Positions 31,059 to 31,807 of a DNA stretch of 31,807 bases are shown here, in pieces. Location: contig CAYLXO010000009.1 in NCBI GenBank assembly GCA_964387965.1, positions 1 through 31,807 on the forward strand, read 5' to 3'. The position numbers were made by a program, and so were the translations under genes. This DNA comes from CAITQP01 sp964387965 (GTDB lineage Bacteria; Patescibacteriota; Minisyncoccia; Phycocordibacterales; UBA9973). The notes under the pieces are model-generated. The model was not told where the DNA came from, made no database searches, and worked only from the letters and a program-made list of their open reading frames with translations. How positions within the stretch are numbered: position 1 is the first letter of the stretch; the number at the start of each line of letters is the position of its first letter.

Positions 31059-31655
31059 TTATTCCTTTTTAACAGCTAGTATTCCGTTCTCTGTATTGCT
31101 CGACAAAAGGCTGGCGTATTTTTCCAAAGTAGGAACTGTAAGAGGGATTTCAATCTCAGGCTGGTTGAAAGCAATCAGTGTTTTAAAATTCTTCTTGGCA
31201 ATTTTTTCCTTCGCTATGCATGCGTCGATATTCCCAGACAGAATTACTTTTTCAAAAGTGAGGGATATATCAAGAACTGCTTCGCTAAATACTTCCATAT
31301 TTTTTACTAAAACTACTCGCTCATTTAGATCAGGAATAACCTTAACGGCTTCAAGAAAAAGAAGCTCATCTCCACTTTTCAAGATAATGGCTTGAGCACC
31401 AAAGGCTTTTTCCAAATCAGAAATTGAATCAACAAATGCGACGTTTGATGTCTGTCCGATTTGTTCAAGAAAATTTTCTCTTGCCATAGGGTAGGCAGTG
31501 AGAAATAGAATTTTTGAGCCCGACAGAAACAAGCTTGCTATCAATACAATTGATAGATGGGATCCGCCCATATGCTCGCCATACGTGACCAGGCACGGTA
31601 AATCATTTTCCGATAGTACGTAAGGTTCGTTATTCAATATAAGCCTTTCCGCCAT
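31059..31655 (-). CDS. Hypothetical protein inside the tRNA-Ser-flanked interval
   Basis: A 198-residue protein of unrecognised family. The N-terminal half looks like an alpha/beta nucleotide-binding fold (LPCLVTYGEHMGGSHLSIVLIASLFLSGSKILFLTAYPMARENFLEQI, about 19-66). The turn G-E-H-M-G-G-S-H-L-S stands where a P-loop would be, but it lacks the GK[ST] lysine. Strands such as NVAFVD, AIILKSG, RVVLVKNM and KVILSG alternate with helices, as in RecA-like or ParA-like domains. The C-terminus (about 165-198) is a helical tail. No membrane segment or signal peptide is seen. An ATPase-derived, possibly inactive fold is my inference only. Confidence 0.7.
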   Translation of the reverse strand: MAERLILNNEPYVLSENDLPCLVTYGEHMGGSHLSIVLIASLFLSGSKILFLTAYPMARENFLEQIGQTSNVAFVDSISDLEKAFGAQAIILKSGDELLFLEAVKVIPDLNERVVLVKNMEVFSEAVLDISLTFEKVILSGNIDACIAKEKIAKKNFKTLIAFNQPEIEIPLTVPTLEKYASLLSSNTENGILAVKKE

Positions 31656-31677
31656 ATTTATAGTTTAGCTTACATAT

Positions 31678-31696
31678 CCTGATTTAGATAATCAGG
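31678..31696. other. Hairpin upstream of the hypothetical gene
   Basis: CCTGATT pairs with AATCAGG around TAGAT. It lies between tRNA-Ser and the hypothetical gene, and could terminate or process the tRNA transcript or control the gene. Confidence 0.4.
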
Positions 31697-31752
31697 TATT
31701 CGGGTCGCACTATGCTGATAAGCACTCGGGTCACTTTCAGGGTGCCCTACAA

Positions 31753-31772
31753 TGCGGAGACGGCGAGATTCG
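31753..31772. repeat. tRNA-Ser 3' end copy (att-like, right)
   Basis: Identical over 20 bases to 30803-30822. This copy is part of the intact tRNA gene. Confidence 0.75.
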
Positions 31773-31807
31773 AACTCGCGAGGGCTTTTACACCCTGCCT
31801 CTTTAGC
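31755..31807 (-). tRNA. tRNA-Ser(GCU), 3' part (cut by window end)
   Basis: Reading on the minus strand from the window edge: anticodon GCT, then A37-A38, the 3' anticodon strand AGAGG, a long variable arm (CAGGG...CCCT), a perfect T arm (GCGAG/CTCGC with TTCGAAT), the 3' acceptor strand CGTCTCC and discriminator G. The long variable arm and GCU anticodon indicate Ser. The 5' half lies beyond the window. The bases after G73 are CA, so CCA is not encoded. Confidence 0.9.

Noticed and set aside
1..31807. CRISPR array or cas genes
   Set aside because: I saw no regularly spaced direct repeats and no Cas-like protein on either strand.

Overview
The window looks like part of a low-GC genome of a Candidatus Patescibacteria (CPR, Parcubacteria-like) bacterium. 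The placement is an inference from gene content: a large type IV pilus locus with no visible secretin, small hypothetical membrane proteins, isolated central-carbon enzymes (fumarase, PEP synthase), tRNA genes without an encoded CCA, and few Shine-Dalgarno sequences. Several promoters sit so close to the ATG that the mRNAs are probably leaderless. I could not check this against a database.

Layout. 1-560: two CAU-anticodon tRNA genes (an elongator-type Met on the minus strand and the initiator on the plus strand) between two inverted copies of an AT-rich palindromic repeat, followed by several long hairpins. 567-1169: a membrane protein with a possible HEPN-like RxxxxH motif. 1247-5001: a minus-strand ligA-gatC-gatA operon (DNA ligase and the GatC/GatA subunits of the amidotransferase; gatB is not in the window). 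5054-5179: a 126-bp MITE-like palindrome. 5167-16057: the type IV pilus region, all minus strand, in three transcription blocks: pilN-pilO-FN3 protein-pilB-response regulator-pilT-pilC (promoter near 16112-16139, terminator 9364-9398), then the major pilin alone with its own terminator, then prepilin peptidase followed by four minor pilin-like genes. 16199-20215: a membrane-anchored DsbA-like thioredoxin-fold protein, a small anchored protein, a PrsW-type protease, one plus-strand secreted protein of foreign appearance, and pilM. 20320-21638: a short leader RNA with a terminator, then an ATP-grasp ligase. 21675-22949: a DUF5666 secreted protein and a GNAT acetyltransferase. 23033-24579: fumC, interrupted by a 100-N gap that is demonstrably a scaffolding artefact (55-bp duplicated flanks; collapsing them restores the frame). 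24680-30759: a membrane protein, PEP synthase, an aminotransferase, another membrane protein and two DoxX-family proteins. 30803-31807: the 3' end of tRNA-Ser(GCU) and a 20-bp duplicate of that 3' end 950 bp away. They flank a GC-rich hairpin-rich stretch and one unrecognised protein, an arrangement resembling a small integrated element.

How it works together. The pilus genes provide extension (PilB) and retraction (PilT) motors, the platform (PilC), the alignment complex (PilM, PilN, PilO and a candidate PilP-like FN3 protein), prepilin maturation (PilD), a major pilin and several minor pilins. A single-domain receiver lies between the two motor genes. This is a plausible system for attachment, twitching or DNA uptake. 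The DsbA-like protein could oxidise cysteines in the Cys-containing pilin. The most checkable novelties are the tRNA-Ser-flanked cassette, the palindromic element that supplies the end of a pilin gene, the hairpin-encoded mini-ORF before pilB, the leader RNA at 20320-20408, and the unusual initiator tRNA.
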